Shown here: positions 51,127-60,265 of the stretch, piece after piece
How positions within the stretch are numbered: position 1 is the stretch's first letter
Layout of the letters: each line of letters opens with the position of its first letter
DNA from: Flaviramulus basaltis
GTDB lineage: Bacteria; Bacteroidota; Bacteroidia; Flavobacteriales; Flavobacteriaceae
Reading direction: 5' to 3'
Length of the DNA stretch: 64,000 nt
NCBI RefSeq assembly: GCF_900114265.1
Contig: NZ_FPKV01000002.1
Coordinates: 1 to 64,000, forward strand
Translations under genes and position numbers: made by a program
The notes under the pieces: model-generated
Seen by the model: only the letters and a program-made list of their open reading frames with translations
What the model was told of the DNA's origin: nothing
The model's database searches: none

Positions 51127-51798
51127 TTACTTCTTTCTAAAATCTGTTTTAAAAAATAACCCAACTTGCAAGCGGTTTAAGTTTTGTTTATTAATCTCAT
51201 GGTTTAAGTAACCTATTTGTATGTTATTTGATTTTGAAATATTAATGCCTATAGCAGCATAAAATCGATTTTCAGTAAAAACTTCATCTTTTAAATTCGC
51301 AAAAAATTCATTATTAATTGTGAAAAACAAGCTTTTATTTAAGTCAATTTTTGTTCCTAATCTATAACGCAATCTATGTAAATCTGTATGATTATGTTTA
51401 AAGTTTAAAAACCGATGCTCAAGTCTTAATCTGTGTAATATGGGTAAATTAAAGGCTTCTTGTTTATAGCTTATTTGTTCGTAAGGTCTATTTTCATATA
51501 AATGAGTTTCTCCTGAAATAGAATAACTCTTATCAATATCTAAATAACAATACACAAGTGATAAAGTTGCTTTTTTGTTTAAATGATAGTTTACTCCTGT
51601 GTAATAGAATAGGAGGTTCATGTTATCAAGAACTTCAAATGAGCGAAGTTGAAAACCAGTTTTAATACTGATTTTATCTGAAATTACATGATTACCATCA
51701 ATCATATACCAAGCCCCAAATTTGTCTTCAGGAGTTGATTGAGAATGACTATTTATGGTAGTAAGAATAAGTACTATGAAAGATAATAAGTACTTCAT
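51127..51798 (-). CDS. DUF2490 outer-membrane protein
   Basis: A 223-residue exported protein. The signal peptide is 1-18 (KYLLSFIVLILTTINSHSQ). The mature part alternates short strands (FGAWYMIDGNHVISDKISIKTGFQLRSFEV; KATLSLVYCYLDIDKSY), with arginine-rich RLRLEHRFLNFKHNHTDLHRLRYRLGTKIDLN in the middle and a final Phe, features of a small outer-membrane beta-barrel. Function unknown. Confidence 0.85.
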   Translation of the reverse strand: MKYLLSFIVLILTTINSHSQSTPEDKFGAWYMIDGNHVISDKISIKTGFQLRSFEVLDNMNLLFYYTGVNYHLNKKATLSLVYCYLDIDKSYSISGETHLYENRPYEQISYKQEAFNLPILHRLRLEHRFLNFKHNHTDLHRLRYRLGTKIDLNKSLFFTINNEFFANLKDEVFTENRFYAAIGINISKSNNIQIGYLNHEINKQNLNRLQVGLFFKTDFRKK

Positions 51799-51874
51799 AA
51801 TTTAAAATATCAAGATTTGGAAATAAAGTTTTTTGGTCAATCTAAACTTGCTTTTTTATAAAGAAAGAAAAGAT

Positions 51875-51901
51875 AAAAGGAGCCCAATTTGAGCTCCTTT
51901 T
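51875..51901 (-). terminator. Terminator after pckA
   Basis: AAAAGGAGC (51875-51883) and GCTCCTTTT (51893-51901) form a perfect 9-bp stem around nine bases, followed on the minus strand by T-rich sequence. Confidence 0.75.
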
Positions 51902-51919
51902 GCTTAAATAAGAACCCTA

Positions 51920-53545
51920 TTAAAAGTGTTCGTTTAAATGATGATGCTCATCAATTAAAGGTCCACCTTCAATAATTTGATCTGATGCTTGTTGAGCAAA
52001 TTTCTCAAAGTTTAAGTGGAAAGAATGTGCTAATTGAATAGCTTTTCCAACATAAGCACCTTTTTGTAACCAAGTATTCATCGGGTCTAAAATCTCTGAT
52101 GGTACACCTGGACAGTATTTTGGCATATGCAAACCGAAAATAAAGTTTTGTTGGAAATCTACTTCATCTAAATCTCCATTAAGGATTGCAGTAATCATAG
52201 CTCTAGTATATTTTAGTTTAATACGTGATCCAACACCATAAGGTCCTGCGCTCCATCCTGTATTTATTAACCATACATTTACACCAGCTTCTGTCATTTT
52301 TTTGCTTAACATTTCACCATAAACAGTTGGATGCAAAGGCATAAAAGGTTCTCCAAAACAAGCAGAGAAAGATGGTACTGGTTCTGTAATTCCAGCTTCT
52401 GTTCCCGCAACTTTTGCTGTATATCCAGAAATAAAGTGATATGCCGCTTGACCTGGAGTTAATTTAGATACTGGGGGCAATACACCAAACGCATCACAAG
52501 TTAAAAAGAAGATGTTTTTAGGGTTGTTTGCATAAAGTGTTTCTTGAATATTATCAATATGGTAAATAGGGTAGCTTACACGAGTATTTTGTGTTATACT
52601 ACTATCCATATAATCTGGCTCGCCATTATCTTTAAACACGACGTTTTCAAGTAATGCTCCTGGTTTAATGGCTCTAAAAATATCTGGTTCTTTTTCTTCT
52701 GTAAGGTCAATTACTTTTGCATAACAACCACCTTCAAAGTTGAAAATTGTGTTATCTGCTGTCCAACCGTGTTCATCATCACCAATTAATTTTCTATCTG
52801 GGTCTGCAGATAACGTTGTTTTTCCTGTACCTGATAATCCAAAGAAAATAGCAGTATCTCCATATTTTCCAACATTAGCAGAACAGTGCATTGGTAATAC
52901 ATTTTTTTCAACCGGTAAAATCATATTTAATGCAGAGAAAATACCTTTTTTAATTTCACCAGTGTAAGCAGATCCTCCTACTAAAGCTATTTTTTGAGTG
53001 AAGTTGATGATTGAAAAATTACCTTGACGAATACCATAGGCTTTGGGATCTGGGCAAACATATCCAGGAGCACAAAGTACTACCCAGTCTTCTTTAAAGG
53101 TCTCTAACTCTTTTTCGCTAGGTCTTAAAAACATATTGTATACAAACATGCTTGACCATGGCAATTCTGTTACCGTTCTTATATTTGTTCTGTACTCAGG
53201 CTCAGCACAAACATATCCATCTCTAGCATAAATTTCTTTTCCAGAAAGATATTTAGTGATTTCACTTTTAAGTTTGTCAAAATTTTCAGGAGATATAGGT
53301 TTGTTCGTTTTACCCCACCAAACTTTATCTGTAGTATAGTCATCCTTTACAAGAAAACGATCTTGAGGGGAACGACCTGTAAATTTTCCAGTATTAATGG
53401 CAAGAGTTCCATTTGCTGTTTCTTTTCCCATTCCTTTTTCAACTGTAATTTGTTGAAGTGCTTCAGGAGATAAATTCCAGCTTACTTTGGCATCTTTTAT
53501 TCCATATTTTTTTAAATCGGATTGTTTTGTCATAGTTGTTTCCAT
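51920..53545 (-). CDS. pckA: Phosphoenolpyruvate carboxykinase (ATP)
   Basis: A 541-residue enzyme converting oxaloacetate and ATP to PEP, the first gluconeogenic step. TINTGKFTGRSPQDRFLVKD (50-68) and the kinase-1a loop GLSGTGKTTLSADPDRKLIGDDEHGW (about 244-269) are visible. FNFEGGCYAKVIDL and LNTGWSAGPYG also match the ATP-type enzyme. The start may be Met5 (MTKQSDL). It lies 35 bp downstream of an SLC13 permease, which could supply the dicarboxylate it uses, so the pair makes metabolic sense. Confidence 0.97.
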   Translation of the reverse strand: METTMTKQSDLKKYGIKDAKVSWNLSPEALQQITVEKGMGKETANGTLAINTGKFTGRSPQDRFLVKDDYTTDKVWWGKTNKPISPENFDKLKSEITKYLSGKEIYARDGYVCAEPEYRTNIRTVTELPWSSMFVYNMFLRPSEKELETFKEDWVVLCAPGYVCPDPKAYGIRQGNFSIINFTQKIALVGGSAYTGEIKKGIFSALNMILPVEKNVLPMHCSANVGKYGDTAIFFGLSGTGKTTLSADPDRKLIGDDEHGWTADNTIFNFEGGCYAKVIDLTEEKEPDIFRAIKPGALLENVVFKDNGEPDYMDSSITQNTRVSYPIYHIDNIQETLYANNPKNIFFLTCDAFGVLPPVSKLTPGQAAYHFISGYTAKVAGTEAGITEPVPSFSACFGEPFMPLHPTVYGEMLSKKMTEAGVNVWLINTGWSAGPYGVGSRIKLKYTRAMITAILNGDLDEVDFQQNFIFGLHMPKYCPGVPSEILDPMNTWLQKGAYVGKAIQLAHSFHLNFEKFAQQASDQIIEGGPLIDEHHHLNEHF

Positions 53546-53580
53546 GTTTACTTAATTTTAAGGTTCCTATTAATATTTAT

Positions 53581-55422
53581 TTAAAATGGCCATATTATTG
53601 GCACTAATATTAGAGTTATAATGAAAAACAGAAAGAGTAGAGGAGCACCTACTTTTAAATAATCCATAAATTTATACCCACCAGGAGTCATTACCATCGC
53701 ATTTGTTGTTGTTCCTATTGGTGTTAAAAATGCGGTTGATGCACTTATAGCAACCACAATCATAAATGGTGCTGGTGACAGGTTTAATGAGGTAGCAGCT
53801 AGTATTGCTATAGGCGCCATTAGTACTGCTGTTGCAGAGTTATTAATGACTTGACTAAACGTTGTAGTTAATAAGAATACACCTGCTAATAGTAAAATAG
53901 GATGTATTGCTCCTAAATAATCGACTAAACTATTAGCAATAATTTGTGCAGTACCTGTTTTTTGTAATGCTATTCCCATTGGAATCATAGCAGCAATCAT
54001 AACAACACTTGTCCAGCTAATGCCTTTATATGCTTTTGATATTGGTAGACATCCTGTTAGTAAAACAATACCAGCTGAAATTAATGCAGCTATAGATCCT
54101 GGTACAATTTCAAATACCATAAAAATAATCATCAGTATTAAAGCACCTAAAGCGATGTAAGATTTACCATTTAGAGATTCGACGTTTTTAGCCATCCCTT
54201 CAGGACTTCCTATAATAACTAGGTTTTCATGTTGTTTTTTTAAATCGTCTATACTTTCCCAAGTACCACGAATTAAAAAGGCATCCCCAGCTTTCACAAT
54301 AATTTCTTTTTCTTGTAAAGGTTTATTGTTTCTTGATGCCGCTAAAAGTTGTATGCCATAACGTTTAAAATAATCTCCTAATTTATATTTTCTACCTACT
54401 AATATGGAGTTTGGATTAACAATAACCTCAGTCATACCAACCTCTTGATTTATTAAATTGTGTTTAAGTTCGTCTGTAATAGGTTCTAGTGGTAAAAGCC
54501 CTAATCTAAAAGTAATCATCAACTTATTGATGGCTTCGGTATCTCCTTTTACAGTAATAATGTCATGATAAAGCAAATCTGTAATAGGACTAGGGAATTC
54601 TTCAAAAGCAGGCACTCCTTTTAAAACATTTGGATGTCTTCTTTTTATACGAATAATAGATACATTATATGTTTTTTCGAATTGCCAATCTTCAATTTTG
54701 GTATTGATTAAAGGAGAAATAGATCTTATACGTAATCTGTAATAACCATTATCAATTTTATAAGCTTCTATCCAATTGTGTAATGTAGATTCAATATTTA
54801 TAGGTTTATTGTTTGTTTTGTTTTTTGGTAATAGTTTATATCCTATATATCTAAAATATAGTAGGGCTACAATTAATAACGGAACACCGATTAATCCAAA
54901 TTCAAAAAAAGAAAACCCGTCAAAACCAGCATCAATTAAGGCATTACTAGCTATAATATTTGGAGGCGTTCCAGTTAAGGTTAATAAACCACCTGTGTTA
55001 GACCCAAATGCGACTGGCATCAGCATTTTTGAAGGTAATGTACCAATGCTCCAAGCAGAAGAAATAGTAAGCGGAGTTAAAGTAGCTACAGTTCCTGTAT
55101 TACTAACAAACCCAGATAAAATACCAGCTCCTAAGGTTATAATAACTAATAGTTTTGGAACACTTTTTCCTGCCCATTCAACAAATTTCTTACCAGCTAA
55201 GGCTGTCCAACCTGTTTGTGCAATACCTTCTCCAATTATAAACAAGGCAGCAATCATAATAACTGTTGGATTGCTAAAGCCACTTAAAGTTTCGGTGGTA
55301 TTTAAAAGGCCCGTTAAGTATAAACTTAACATTGAAATTAATGCAACAATATCTGGTGTAAACTTTCCCCAAACAAAGAGACCAATTGTTATAACTAAAA
55401 TGAGGAGCATTAAATAGATCAT
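53581..55422 (-). CDS. SLC13 family permease with TrkA-C domains
   Basis: A 613-residue membrane transporter of the divalent anion:Na+ symporter type. About 11-12 hydrophobic segments are split by a soluble insert (about 210-390) with two TrkA-C (RCK_C) domains, marked by LINQEVGMTEVIVNPNSILVGRKY. Helix motifs GSNTGGLLTLTGTPPNIIASNALI (about 140-163) and INNSATAVLMAPIAILAATSLNLSPAPFMIVVAISASTAFLTPIGTTTNAMV (near the C-terminus) are the two transport signatures. It probably imports dicarboxylates or sulfate; the neighbouring pckA favours dicarboxylates. Confidence 0.92.
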   Translation of the reverse strand: MIYLMLLILVITIGLFVWGKFTPDIVALISMLSLYLTGLLNTTETLSGFSNPTVIMIAALFIIGEGIAQTGWTALAGKKFVEWAGKSVPKLLVIITLGAGILSGFVSNTGTVATLTPLTISSAWSIGTLPSKMLMPVAFGSNTGGLLTLTGTPPNIIASNALIDAGFDGFSFFEFGLIGVPLLIVALLYFRYIGYKLLPKNKTNNKPINIESTLHNWIEAYKIDNGYYRLRIRSISPLINTKIEDWQFEKTYNVSIIRIKRRHPNVLKGVPAFEEFPSPITDLLYHDIITVKGDTEAINKLMITFRLGLLPLEPITDELKHNLINQEVGMTEVIVNPNSILVGRKYKLGDYFKRYGIQLLAASRNNKPLQEKEIIVKAGDAFLIRGTWESIDDLKKQHENLVIIGSPEGMAKNVESLNGKSYIALGALILMIIFMVFEIVPGSIAALISAGIVLLTGCLPISKAYKGISWTSVVMIAAMIPMGIALQKTGTAQIIANSLVDYLGAIHPILLLAGVFLLTTTFSQVINNSATAVLMAPIAILAATSLNLSPAPFMIVVAISASTAFLTPIGTTTNAMVMTPGGYKFMDYLKVGAPLLFLFFIITLILVPIIWPF

Positions 55423-55509
55423 ATTTTATAATTGTTTATTAGCTTTAGCACTTATTTAGATTACTTATCTATTTTGATGTAAAATTACAGGGCATAATCA
55501 CTAATAAAT

Positions 55510-55523
55510 ATGACTAATGTCAT
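55510..55523. promoter_or_regulatory. Crp/Fnr-like palindrome ATGAC-TAAT-GTCAT
   Basis: A perfect 5-4-5 inverted repeat in the gap between the divergent permease and BshB1 genes. A TAATTTTA (55487-55480, minus strand) is a fair -7 element for the permease-pckA operon, placing the palindrome centre about 42 bp upstream of the predicted start, the classic activator position. The remainder of 55423-55685 shows no gene. Confidence 0.4.
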
Positions 55524-55685
55524 GCTTTATATATGTGTTCTACTTTTAATGAATTATGAAAATTAGACGCTATTAATTACCAATTCTGAAAACGAAAACG
55601 TGATAGCTATAGAGAGATTTTAAGTATTCTTAATATATTGTTGTAAATGAACATATTATTGAAATTTAATTATTAAAAAATTTAT

Positions 55686-56405
55686 ATGAAATTAGATATT
55701 CTTGCTTTTGGAGCCCATCCAGATGATGTTGAATTAGGTTGTGGTGGTACTATAGCAAAAGAAGTTACCAACGGAAAAAAAGTTGGTATTATAGATTTAA
55801 CAAGAGGTGAGTTAGGAACTAGAGGAACTATTGAAACAAGGCATAATGAAGCCGCAGAATCTGCTAAAATATTAGGAGTTTCAATTAGAGAAAATTTAAG
55901 GTTTGCTGATGGTTTTTTTGTTAATGATAAAGAGCACCAATTGGAGGTAATAAGAATGATTCGTAAATATCAACCAGAAATTTTAATTTGCAATGCTATT
56001 GATGATAGACATATAGACCACGGAAAAGGAAGCAAATTAGTTAGTGATGCTTGTTTTTTAAGTGGTTTAATTAAAATTGAAACAAAAGATGAAACAGGTA
56101 CATTACAAAAACCTTGGAGACCAAAATTAGTATACCATTATATACAATGGAAAAATTTAGAACCAGATTTTGTTGTTGATATTTCTGGGTTTATAGATAA
56201 AAAAATGGCTTCTGTATTAGCCTATAAAACACAGTTTTACGATGCAAACAGTAAAGAGCCTGAAACACCTATTTCTAGTAAAAACTTTACAGACAGTATT
56301 ATATACCGAGCTAAAGATTTAGGAAGACTAATAGGAGTAGAGCATGCAGAAGGTTTTAATGTGGAGCGCTATCCGGCAGTAGATAGTTTGTTCGATTTAA
56401 AGTAG
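55686..56405 (+). CDS. bshB1: Bacillithiol biosynthesis deacetylase BshB1
   Basis: A 239-residue LmbE/PIG-L-type zinc deacetylase that removes the acetyl group from GlcNAc-malate in bacillithiol synthesis. The zinc motif AHPDDVELGCGGTI is at 10-23, with His11 and Asp14, and DDRHIDHGKGSKLV (about 106-119) supplies the His ligand (about 112). LTRGELGTRGTIETRHNEAAESAKILGV (38-65) and SKNFTDSIIYRAKDLGRLIGVEHAEGFNVER (near the C-terminus) match the BshB1 subgroup. Bacillithiol is typical of this phylum. It is monocistronic. Confidence 0.95.
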   Translation: MKLDILAFGAHPDDVELGCGGTIAKEVTNGKKVGIIDLTRGELGTRGTIETRHNEAAESAKILGVSIRENLRFADGFFVNDKEHQLEVIRMIRKYQPEILICNAIDDRHIDHGKGSKLVSDACFLSGLIKIETKDETGTLQKPWRPKLVYHYIQWKNLEPDFVVDISGFIDKKMASVLAYKTQFYDANSKEPETPISSKNFTDSIIYRAKDLGRLIGVEHAEGFNVERYPAVDSLFDLK

Positions 56406-56460
56406 TTATGACGATTAGAAATTTTATTTTAAAAATCTCTAATAAAATTTTAAAAAAGTC

Positions 56461-56492
56461 TTTGTAGAAAAGAATGAAAACAATTACATTTG
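56461..56492 (+). promoter_or_regulatory. Promoter of tRNA-His
   Basis: TTTG (56461-56464), 20 bases, then TACATTTG (56485-56492), a textbook Bacteroidota promoter. The tRNA starts 28 bp on. Confidence 0.85.
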
Positions 56493-56520
56493 CACACGCA
56501 TTACAAAATGCAGTTACACG

Positions 56521-56594
56521 GTGGTTGTAGCTCAGTTGGTTAGAGCATTGGTTTGTGGTACCAAGGGTCGCCGGTTCGAATCCGGTCTTCCACC
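56521..56594 (+). tRNA. tRNA-His (GTG)
   Basis: A cloverleaf with D-arm GCTC...GAGC, anticodon stem TTGGT/ACCAA, loop TTGTGGT (anticodon GTG) and T-stem GCCGG/CCGGT. G at 56520 can serve as the G-1 typical of tRNA-His, opposite C73. The acceptor stem has two adjacent U-U mismatches (positions 5-68 and 6-67). The remaining acceptor pairs are standard. Confidence 0.93.
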
Positions 56595-56602
56595 CAAAAA
56601 GT

Positions 56603-56636
56603 AAAAGCCTTTCAAGAAATTGAAAGGCTTTTTTTG
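56603..56636 (+). terminator. Terminator after tRNA-His
   Basis: AAAGCCTTTCA and TGAAAGGCTTT form a long stem, followed by seven or more T. Confidence 0.92.
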
Positions 56637-56677
56637 TTGATTTTTTTTAAAGGAACTACTCTTTATTATAATTATAA

Positions 56678-57688
56678 CTAATCAAGTTTAATGCGTTCAT
56701 CTCGATTAGCTAATTCCCAAGCCGTGTAAAATATTAAGCGTGTACGAGTTTCTAAAAACTCATAATTAATTTTATCTGGTGTATCGCTTGGTCTGTGATA
56801 ATCTGCGTGTGTACCATTAAAATAGAAAATTACAGGTATGTTGTTTTTGGCAAAGTTGTAATGGTCAGATCTGTAATAAAAACGGTTTGGATCGTTATCG
56901 TCATTATAAGTATAGTCAAATTCTAAATTAGAGTGTTTCTTATTTATTTCTTCAGAAATATTATGCAGCTCTTTACTTAGTTTATCAGAACCAATTAAAT
57001 ACAAATAATTTTTACCACCTTCATGTTTTGGGTCTACACGACCAATCATATCGATATTTAAATCTACTACCGTATTTTTTAATGGAAAAATAGGATCTTC
57101 ATCAGCATAATAACGTGATCCATAAAGACCAACTTCCTCGCCAGTAACATGCAAGAATAGAATTGAACGTTTTGGACCATGACCATCTTTTTCAGCTGCT
57201 TTAAAAGCTTCGGCAATTTCTAAAACAGCAATCGTTCCAGAACCATCATCATCTGCACCATTATTAATATCACCATTTTTTGATATTCCTATATGATCTA
57301 AATGTGCGGAAATAATAATAATTTCATCTGGTTTTTCAGAACCTTCTATATAAGCTAAAACATTTTCTGAGGCTTTTATATCTCCTTTAAAAAAAGACTC
57401 AGGAATTTCTTGAAAGTAGTCTCCTTCTGCTATGGGAGATGGAATACCCGCAGCAACATATTTGCTTTTTAAGAATTCTATTGCTTTTTTTTGACCAGGT
57501 TCTCCAGTTTTTCTTCCTTCAAATTCATCCGAAGCATAAGTATAAAGCATATCTTTAAGCTCGTTTGCAGTAATAGTTTTTGCGTAAGTTTCTGGGTTAG
57601 CAGGCTTTTGAGATTTGTTTTTATTTTGTGACGAACTACATGATGATAATAAAAGCGTAGCACATAAAAGAATTGCTAAATTTTTCAA
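56678..57688 (-). CDS. M28 metallopeptidase lipoprotein, paralogue A
   Basis: A 336-residue zinc aminopeptidase-like lipoprotein: ILLCATLLLSSCSSS gives lipobox Cys17. The zinc ligands and catalytic residues are visible: His129 and Asp131 (ISAHLDHIG), Asp146/147 (NGADDDGSGT), Glu184-Glu185 (TGEEVGLYGS), Asp213 (NLNIDMIGR) and His297 (HADYHRPSDTPDKI). It should cleave N-terminal amino acids or short peptides outside the cytoplasm. A close paralogue lies 67 bp upstream on the same strand, likely from tandem duplication. Confidence 0.95.
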   Translation of the reverse strand: MKNLAILLCATLLLSSCSSSQNKNKSQKPANPETYAKTITANELKDMLYTYASDEFEGRKTGEPGQKKAIEFLKSKYVAAGIPSPIAEGDYFQEIPESFFKGDIKASENVLAYIEGSEKPDEIIIISAHLDHIGISKNGDINNGADDDGSGTIAVLEIAEAFKAAEKDGHGPKRSILFLHVTGEEVGLYGSRYYADEDPIFPLKNTVVDLNIDMIGRVDPKHEGGKNYLYLIGSDKLSKELHNISEEINKKHSNLEFDYTYNDDNDPNRFYYRSDHYNFAKNNIPVIFYFNGTHADYHRPSDTPDKINYEFLETRTRLIFYTAWELANRDERIKLD

Positions 57689-57755
57689 GTTTATAAGTTT
57701 AAATATTTGAATACGATATTACAAAAATGTATTGACAGAACAGATGTTTTTATTT

Positions 57756-58808
57756 CTAATTTAACAGTTCGCTATTTTTATCTGTAGTAACACTATGCTC
57801 TTGATTGGCTATTTGCCATGCCGTAGCAAAGATAAGTTTTGTCCGTTTTTCCAATAAAGGGTAGTCTATTTTATCAGGAGTATCTGTAGTTTTATGATAA
57901 TCTTGATGTTCACCATTGAAATAAAATATAACAGGAATACCTTGAAGTGCAAAGTTATACTGATCAGATCTTGAATAGTAGTGATTACTGTCATTTTCTG
58001 CATTAAACCTATAATCAAGGTTAATGTTAAAATAGGTGTTATTTACTTTTTCAGAAAGGTAATGCAACTCCTTACTTAATCTATCAGATCCTATTAAGTA
58101 TATATAATCTTTGTTTTTTTTATGCAACTCATCTACCCGTCCTATCATGTCAATATTAAGGTTAGCTAATGTGTTTTCTAAGGGAAAAGCAGGATGTTTT
58201 ATATAAAAATCAGAGCCTTGTTTTCCTATTTCTTCTGCCGTTAAATGAATAAATAAAATACTTCTTTTTGGGCCATAACCTTCATTTTTAGCTAGTTTAA
58301 ATGCCTGAGCCATTTCCATTAGAGCTACTGTGCCAGAACCATCATCATCAGCTCCTTGATATATTTTTCCGTCTTCAGAAATTCCTAAATGATCTAAATG
58401 TGCAGAAATAATAATTATCTCATTTGGTTTTTCACTTCCTTCAATAAATGCTAAAACATTTTCTGAACTTTTTGTGTTTTCTGGTAAAAACTTAGCTGGA
58501 ATTATTTGATAATAATTATTATCTGAAAAAGGAGATATAATATTTTGGTTTTGGTAATAAGATTTTAAAAATTCTGAAGCTAATTTTTGTCCTATTTCAC
58601 CAACTTCTCTACCTTGAAATTCTTTAGAAGAAAATTTGTAAAGATGTGTTTTTAATTCTTTGGCAGTTATAGTATTTGCAAAGCTTATAACTAAAGTGCT
58701 GTCTGATAACTTAATACTGTCTTTTAAATTTTGAATTTTAACAGTGTATTTTTGTGTGGCACAAGTACCTACAAGTACAAATAGAGAGAGAATAAATGGG
58801 CTTTTCAT
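57756..58808 (-). CDS. M28 metallopeptidase lipoprotein, paralogue B
   Basis: A 350-residue protein paralogous to its neighbour. The signal peptide FILSLFVLVGTCATQ has lipobox Cys16. Motifs are matching: ISAHLDHLGI, YQGADDDGSGTVALMEMA, LTAEEIGKQGSDFY, NLNIDMIGRVDEL and NGEHQDYHKTTDTPDKI. The catalytic set is intact, so both copies are probably active. It contains an insert with AKFLPENTKSSENVLAF common to both copies. CAAATATA (58906-58913; minus-strand -7 TATATTTG) upstream may start the pair. Confidence 0.94.
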   Translation of the reverse strand: MKSPFILSLFVLVGTCATQKYTVKIQNLKDSIKLSDSTLVISFANTITAKELKTHLYKFSSKEFQGREVGEIGQKLASEFLKSYYQNQNIISPFSDNNYYQIIPAKFLPENTKSSENVLAFIEGSEKPNEIIIISAHLDHLGISEDGKIYQGADDDGSGTVALMEMAQAFKLAKNEGYGPKRSILFIHLTAEEIGKQGSDFYIKHPAFPLENTLANLNIDMIGRVDELHKKNKDYIYLIGSDRLSKELHYLSEKVNNTYFNINLDYRFNAENDSNHYYSRSDQYNFALQGIPVIFYFNGEHQDYHKTTDTPDKIDYPLLEKRTKLIFATAWQIANQEHSVTTDKNSELLN

Positions 58809-58935
58809 GTGTGTATTAAATAGGTTTTATCCCATGTAACTTACAATCAAATCATTCTCTGGGGCAAGAAAACTTTAAGTATGTCCGTTTCACTTAATTA
58901 AAAAACAAATATATAAAAAATGAAGAAAATACTTA

Positions 58936-59307
58936 CTATTCAATTTCTAAATTTTCCAATTCTTCATTATTAATTTCTATTTCTTCAATATCTAAATTTT
59001 CTAACTCATCTATAGATTCTTCTTCAAGTTTTGTTTCTGTAGCCTCTAAAACTTCAGTACTAGATACTTGCGTTTCTGCAAATATGGCTTTGTAAGTTGT
59101 TATGACTAATGCTATAATTGTTAAAAAAAAACTAAACTGAATTATTTTTTTTACTTCACCGGTTTTTTTAGATAGATAAAACGCTATTAAACCAAATATA
59201 AGAGCCAGTATAGCAGGAAACACAGCTAAATTTGAAACTGGTAAAACGGCAAGTAAAACGGCAAATATTGATGCTATTATTGCTAGAATTGTAAAAATCT
59301 TTTTCAT
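58936..59307 (-). CDS. Small membrane protein with acidic tail
   Basis: A 123-residue protein with three hydrophobic segments (about 4-26, 28-46 and 55-76) and an unusual Glu-rich cytoplasmic or periplasmic tail (about 85-123), such as ELENLDIEEIEINNEELENL. I do not recognise the family. It lies 6 bp downstream of the DUF3108 gene on the same strand and is probably cotranscribed. Confidence 0.6.
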   Translation of the reverse strand: MKKIFTILAIIASIFAVLLAVLPVSNLAVFPAILALIFGLIAFYLSKKTGEVKKIIQFSFFLTIIALVITTYKAIFAETQVSSTEVLEATETKLEEESIDELENLDIEEIEINNEELENLEIE

Positions 59308-59313
59308 AATATT

Positions 59314-60081
59314 TTAATTTTTTAAACCTGTAGCAGATTTTATTTTTAACTCACCATTACCAACAGGAATTTTAAATTTACCATAAACAGGGATTTTGTT
59401 CTCATCGGCAGTAAGCCATAAAAAATTATTATTTTTTCCTTGAAGAACATTAGATTCACTAGAACCAATAGCTAATTTGTAGCATTCTTTCTTCCCAATT
59501 GCTGTTGATATGGTTTCTTTACCTAAATAGGTTATCTTTCCAAGAATTTGTTCTCTGTCAAATATTATAGGAAGTGTTTTGCTTGTTCCAATAGACATAT
59601 TTGCGAAGTCGTATAGCCTAATATAATACATAGTTGAGACAATATCTTTTGTGCCAGAACCTATGTTTACGGTTTTGTTTTCTACTTGGTTTTTCTTTTT
59701 TTTCTGTACAGATTTTACCGTTTTAGTTTTATGACTAAAAGTGTACTTCATGTTTTTGTAATAGCTACCTTCATTAATATCTCTATTATACAAATAAGGT
59801 GTTAAGCTTTTAGGACTTACATAACTTTCATACAAATCTCTTATTTTAAAAAAATTGTCCCATTTGCTATAAGTTGTAGCTGTACATTTTAACTTTAAAA
59901 GTGTCGTTTTTGATGTTTTTACAGCGCTAGTTTCCATGGTAACTTCTGCCAAATCGTTTAAAATTCCAGACATGTTATAAGAAGCAGTGTATACTAGTTT
60001 TTCACCTGCAGCTACTGCATTATTTTGTGCATTTATTGAAATTGAAAATAAAAAAATTAATAAAATAGATATTCGTAGCAT
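59314..60081 (-). CDS. DUF3108 secreted protein
   Basis: A 255-residue exported protein. The signal peptide covers 1-19 (LRISILLIFLFSISINAQ). AVAAGEKLVYTASYNMSGILNDLAEVTME (22-50) and a YNRDINEGSYYKNMKYTF segment match DUF3108, a beta-rich domain of unknown function that is common in Bacteroidota. SIGTSKTLPIIFDREQILGKITYLGKETI and VPVYGKFKIPVGNGELKI are the C-terminal landmarks. It is likely periplasmic or surface-exposed. Confidence 0.88.
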   Translation of the reverse strand: MLRISILLIFLFSISINAQNNAVAAGEKLVYTASYNMSGILNDLAEVTMETSAVKTSKTTLLKLKCTATTYSKWDNFFKIRDLYESYVSPKSLTPYLYNRDINEGSYYKNMKYTFSHKTKTVKSVQKKKKNQVENKTVNIGSGTKDIVSTMYYIRLYDFANMSIGTSKTLPIIFDREQILGKITYLGKETISTAIGKKECYKLAIGSSESNVLQGKNNNFLWLTADENKIPVYGKFKIPVGNGELKIKSATGLKN

Positions 60082-60265
60082 GTAGTATTAGTTTTAGGTT
60101 ATAACGTGCTATTAAGCATTTATTGTGCCGAAAATACAATGCTTTAAATTATTATACTAATTTTTTTATTTTCTAAAAGCATAGCATTTTTAATAAATGA
60201 TAATTGTCATAGTTTTTAGTGATTTACCATATTATTTTTACTTGAGAACCAATATTGTTTTTTTG

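Noticed and set aside
54776-55417. Long plus-strand frame opposite the SLC13 gene
   Set aside because: Antisense shadow of a well-supported transporter; its translation has no recognisable domain.
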